Positions 60,929 through 64,000 of a stretch of 64,000 nt of DNA are shown piece after piece. This stretch comes from Streptomyces armeniacus (GTDB taxonomy: Bacteria > Actinomycetota > Actinomycetes > Streptomycetales > Streptomycetaceae): the NCBI RefSeq assembly GCF_003355155.1, contig NZ_CP031320.1, positions 1,784,369 through 1,848,368 on the forward strand, read 5' to 3'. The notes beneath the pieces were generated by a model. It worked only from the letters and a program-made list of their open reading frames with translations. It was not told the DNA's origin and did no database searches. Both the position numbers and the translations under genes were made by a program. Numbering within the stretch: position 1 is the first letter of the stretch; each line of letters begins with the position of its first letter.

Positions 60929-61168
60929 GCCCCGTACGGTCGCCGGTGCGCGCTCCGTACGGTGACGCCGCGCGCTCCGTACGGTGGTTGCACGCACACG
61001 GTCCGTACGGTCACGCCGTACGCACGGTCCGTACGCGGGACCTACGCCTCCCGTATCCCTTCCGTGCACGTCCCGTACGCGCTTCCGTACCGGTCGGGAG
61101 CCGGACGGACGGGACATAGCGCCCCAGCGGATGTGATGCGCACTTGCGGCGCCGGTTAACCTGCACGC
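60929..61168. other. GTAC-palindrome-rich intergenic region (thiE to metF)
   Basis: In 240 bases the GTACGG/CCGTAC hexamer family occurs about eight times (near 60,932, 60,955, 60,978, 61,002, 61,014, 61,028, 61,072 and 61,084), several within the palindrome CCGTACGG. No ORF longer than about 60 codons with a plausible start was recognised. No metF promoter could be fixed. Confidence 0.55.
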
Positions 61169-62092
61169 ATGGCCCTTGGTACCCCTATCACCAGGACAGA
61201 CCGCACGCCGACCGTACGAGAGCTGCTCGCCTCCGGTGAACAGTCGTACTCCTTCGAGTTCTTCGCGCCCAAGACGGAGAAGGGCGAACGCACCCTCTGG
61301 AACGCCCTGCGGCGCATCGAGGCCGTCTCACCGACCTTCGTGTCGGTGACCTACGGAGCCGGCGGCTCGTCCCGCGAGGGGACGGTCAAGAACACCGAAC
61401 GGATCGCGAACGAGACCACCCTGACGCCCGTCGCGCACCTGACCGCGGTCAACCACTCGCGGACCGAACTGCGCAACGTCATCGGCCAGTACGCCGACGC
61501 GGGAATCCGGAACGTCCTCGCGATCCGCGGTGACCCTCCCGGCGACCCGATGGGGGAGTGGGTGCGGCATCCGGAGGGTGTCACATACGCCTCGGAGCTG
61601 GTCGAACTCATCAAGGAGGCCGGGGACTTCTGCGTCGGCGTCGCGGCGTTCCCGGAGATGCACCCGCGTTCGACGGACTGGGACACGGACGTACGGCACT
61701 TCGTCAACAAGTGCCGCGCGGGCGCCGACTACGCGATCACCCAGATGTTCTTCCGCGCGGAGGACTATCTGCGGCTGCGTGACAGCGCGGCCGCGCAGGG
61801 CTGCCAGACGCCGATCATTCCGGAGATCATGCCGGTCACGAGCGTGGCGCAGATCGAGCGGCTGGCCGAACTGAGCAACGCCAGCTTCCCCAGTGGGCTG
61901 ACGGACCGCATCCACGCGGCCAAAGACGACCCGGCGGCTGTACGCTCGATCGGAATCGAGTACGCCACGGAGCTGTGCGCGAGGCTGCTGTCCGAGGACA
62001 TCCCCGGACTGCACTTCATCACGCTCAACCACTCCACAGCGACCCTCGAGATCTACGAGAATCTGGGACTCCACAGGCAGTCCCAGGGCTGA
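61169..62092 (+). CDS. metF: 5,10-methylenetetrahydrofolate reductase
   Basis: 307 residues of the MTHFR barrel. The flavin and substrate glutamate are in [13 protein letters not shown]. Other marks are [42 protein letters not shown] and [12 protein letters not shown]. It makes 5-methyltetrahydrofolate for methionine synthesis. ATG 61169 gives a family-length protein. Confidence 0.94.
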   Translation: MALGTPITRTDRTPTVRELLASGEQSYSFEFFAPKTEKGERTLWNALRRIEAVSPTFVSVTYGAGGSSREGTVKNTERIANETTLTPVAHLTAVNHSRTELRNVIGQYADAGIRNVLAIRGDPPGDPMGEWVRHPEGVTYASELVELIKEAGDFCVGVAAFPEMHPRSTDWDTDVRHFVNKCRAGADYAITQMFFRAEDYLRLRDSAAAQGCQTPIIPEIMPVTSVAQIERLAELSNASFPSGLTDRIHAAKDDPAAVRSIGIEYATELCARLLSEDIPGLHFITLNHSTATLEIYENLGLHRQSQG

Positions 62093-62145
62093 ACTGTACT
62101 GACGTGAGCTGAGCTGAGCTGGGCGGCAGCGGGAAGAGGGCGTAC

Positions 62146-63369
62146 ATGGGCTGGACGGTCCTCTACATAGCGTTCGGAATCGTCGCACTGTGGCTGCTCG
62201 GCGAGGTGCTGCTGCAGTACAAGGCGCGATTGCGCTGGCGGCTGCTGGCCTTCGCGGGCTTCGCGGCCGTGGTGGTCGGCGTGGTGGTCATGTCGTCGAT
62301 CGTCGTGATCACGGTGGGCGCGATGGCCTTCGCCGTCGGCCAGACCTTCGTGACCCTCTCGTACCGCCGAGGCTTCTCCACCGGCTGGGCACTCGGCGGC
62401 AAACCGGGCTCCAGCCGCCGCCGTCGCGACGGCGGCGGCATGGAGCCGCTGCCGCCGGTGGACGCCGAACCGGTGCTGGAGGTCTCCGAGCTGGAGACGT
62501 ACCAGCCGCAGCCGCTGAGCGACGACACCGGCGAGTACGGCGTCTACGACCGCGGCGACCAGCTCGGCAGCGCGCCCGGCGGCTACCCCGGATACGCGCC
62601 GGGGCAGGACCCGTACCAGGGCCAGGACGCCTACCAGGCGCAGGACCAGACGCAGATGCAGCCCCAGATGGCCGCGGCCGGCGGCCCGCCGCCCGTACCG
62701 CCGCAAGCGCCGGCGATGCCTCCGCAGGATCCGTACGCCCCGGCGTACGCGGACGCGTACGGCGGTTACGGCGCGGACGGGTACCCGGCTGACGGTGCCG
62801 ACGTGTTCGGCAACGGCGGTTACGACACGGGCCAGTACGCCACCACCGCGGCGTACGGCGACGGGGGCGGCTACGACGGGCTGAACGGGTACGACGGCGC
62901 GGGCGGCGCGTACGACGGCGCGGGGGCGTACGACCCGGCCAACGGCTATGCCCCGCAGACCGGTTACCCGCCGGAGGCGCCCGCGTACGCGCCCGCGCCC
63001 GGCGCGGGCCAGCCGTCCGACGGCTACGGCACGCAGTATGTGACGGACGGTCAGTACGCGCCCCAGCAGGGCTACTATCCCGACTCCCCGTATCCCGACG
63101 GCGGTTACCAGCAGACGCCGCCCGGCGGCGTGTGGGTGCCGCAGCAGCGCGACCCCGGCTCCCCGCCGCCCGATCCCGCGGGGTACCCGTACCAGAACGG
63201 CTACGACAGCAACGGCTACGGGTACGACACGTCCGGCAACGGCTATGACAGCAACGGCTATGGCTACGACACCTCGGGCAACGGCTACGACAGCAACGGC
63301 TACGACAGCAACGGCTACGACAGCAACGGGTACGGCTACGACTACGGCGAGCAGCGCGGCGGCTACTGA
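62146..63369 (+). CDS. membrane protein with Tyr/Gly/Asn-rich disordered tail
   Basis: 407 residues. The first ~85 hold two or three membrane helices (VLYIAFGIVALWLLGEVLLQ and FAAVVVGVVVMSSIVVITVG). The rest is low-complexity, rich in Gly, Tyr, Pro, Gln and Asp. It ends with tandem GYDSNGYGYDTSGN units (about 63,199-63,354). Such Tyr/Gly-rich tails resemble phase-separating or extracytoplasmic coat sequences. I do not recognise a family function. It is 53 bases downstream of metF. Confidence 0.72.
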   Translation: MGWTVLYIAFGIVALWLLGEVLLQYKARLRWRLLAFAGFAAVVVGVVVMSSIVVITVGAMAFAVGQTFVTLSYRRGFSTGWALGGKPGSSRRRRDGGGMEPLPPVDAEPVLEVSELETYQPQPLSDDTGEYGVYDRGDQLGSAPGGYPGYAPGQDPYQGQDAYQAQDQTQMQPQMAAAGGPPPVPPQAPAMPPQDPYAPAYADAYGGYGADGYPADGADVFGNGGYDTGQYATTAAYGDGGGYDGLNGYDGAGGAYDGAGAYDPANGYAPQTGYPPEAPAYAPAPGAGQPSDGYGTQYVTDGQYAPQQGYYPDSPYPDGGYQQTPPGGVWVPQQRDPGSPPPDPAGYPYQNGYDSNGYGYDTSGNGYDSNGYGYDTSGNGYDSNGYDSNGYDSNGYGYDYGEQRGGY

Positions 63370-63445
63370 GCCCGGCCGGTCCCCTGTTCGTACGCGCTGA
63401 TCCGCCCGCTGTTCCGCCTGCTGATCCGCCCGCCGGGGGCTGGTG

Positions 63446-64000
63446 CTACTGCGAGCCGCGCCAGTCGTCGCCCTCCACGATCAGCCCGGCCGCCAGCGCC
63501 CCCGACATGCCCGAGTGCGCGAGCCCGCCGCCCGGGTGCGACCAGCCGCCCGCCACGTACAGACCGTCCAGCGGCGCCCGGTTCGGCGCCCGCAGGAACG
63601 CCCCGTCCGCGCCAGCCAGCGCGGGCGCCGGGACCACGCCGCCGGGGGAGCCGGTCTCCGCCTCGTAGTCCGGTGGCGTGCGGTGTTCGCGCCACAACAC
63701 CCTTTCGCCCAGGCCGAGTCCGGCCGCGTCGGCCGCGGCCACGAGCTCGTCCGCCAGCCGCTCCGGCGCCTCCAGCGGGCCGCCCGGGACGGCCGTGGTG
63801 AGGACGGCGGACTCGTGCGCGCCGTCCGGGCGCAGCGCCGGATCGTCGGGCCGCAGGACGGTCACCATGCGCTCCGGCGTGTGAACGACGGTGCGGTGTA
63901 CGGCATCACGCGGGCGTGCGCCGCGCAGCGCGAGCAGCACGGTGAAGCGCGCGCTCCCCGACTCGCTCCCGCGCCCCGCTTCCGCGCCCGCGCCCGGCAC
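63446..64000 (-). CDS. phytoene desaturase-like FAD oxidoreductase (5' part beyond window)
   Basis: Only the C-terminal 184 residues are in the window; the frame is open to the right edge. They hold the FAD-binding C-terminal motif NRAPLDGLYVAGGWSHPGGGLAHSGMSG (quoted in part), typical of CrtI/CrtN-type desaturases and related carotenoid/retinol oxidoreductases. A preceding stretch rich in Pro/Gly/Ala suits a cytosolic domain. Product and substrate cannot be set from a fragment. Confidence 0.82.
   Translation of the reverse strand: MPGAGAEAGRGSESGSARFTVLLALRGARPRDAVHRTVVHTPERMVTVLRPDDPALRPDGAHESAVLTTAVPGGPLEAPERLADELVAAADAAGLGLGERVLWREHRTPPDYEAETGSPGGVVPAPALAGADGAFLRAPNRAPLDGLYVAGGWSHPGGGLAHSGMSGALAAGLIVEGDDWRGSQ

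Noticed and set aside
63199..63354. CRISPR-like direct repeats
   Set aside because: The repeats are contiguous, in frame and coding, with no unique spacers.

Overview
The window reads as chromosomal DNA of a Streptomyces or close relative. GC is very high, nearly all reading frames end in G/C, GTG (and one likely TTG) starts are common, and genes often overlap by 1-14 bases. Family content is typical of the genus: an RsbW-like anti-sigma ATPase, a conservon-type sensor ATPase, an LPFR-motif microprotein, a MacRS-like two-component pair, a PASTA kinase and a hopanoid cluster. No rRNA, tRNA, CRISPR array, intact insertion sequence or prophage was seen.

Left block (1 to about 32,757). Tex (cut by the left edge), a 46-residue LPFR protein, an SCO6745-family protein, an enoyl-CoA hydratase, an anti-sigma-type ATPase, isopentenyl-PP isomerase (idi) and a CDF metal exporter come first. 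From 6.0 to 14.5 kb lies galE, then a tightly overlapping run of seven genes on the plus strand: DUF5941/CDP-alcohol phosphotransferase, a nucleotidyltransferase, an sn-glycerol-1-phosphate-dehydrogenase-like enzyme, a second CDP-alcohol phosphotransferase, a GT2 glycosyltransferase and a TagGH-like ABC exporter. I read this as an uncharacterised pathway for a phosphodiester-linked surface glycopolymer or glycolipid, possibly built on glycerol-1-phosphate. An MMPL transporter and a divergent TetR repressor share a promoter region with two operators. The hopanoid operon follows (17.8-29.4 kb): hpnC, hpnD, hpnE, a polyprenyl synthase, shc, hpnG, hpnH, dxs and hpnO. Together these convert C5 precursors to squalene, hopene and aminobacteriohopanetriol. 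A tyrosine phosphatase and an orphan conservon-type sensor ATPase end the block.

Junction (32,758-32,790). A 33-base stretch matches the synthetic Nextera Tn5 transposon adapter at 27 positions. Immediately after it, a gene starts in the middle of the glutaminase domain of anthranilate synthase. The simplest reading is an assembly chimera, so the two blocks may not be neighbours in the real chromosome.

Right block (32,791 to 64,000). Core-metabolism genes: 6-phosphofructokinase, MacRS-like regulators, an acylglycerolphosphate acyltransferase, an esterase, glucokinase, an ArsA-like ATPase, a lipid-binding SRPBCC protein, an acyl-CoA ligase and class II DAHP synthase. Next come bacterioferritin-associated ferredoxin (with an iron box) and bacterioferritin, a sulfite-oxidase-like protein, a DUF4396 protein behind a CsoR-like palindrome, endonuclease IV, a lytic transglycosylase and a four-PASTA kinase. 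The thiamine genes thiO-thiS-thiG sit behind a TPP riboswitch, with thiE and metF on the other strand. A Tyr/Gly-rich tailed membrane protein and the end of a phytoene-desaturase-like gene close the window.
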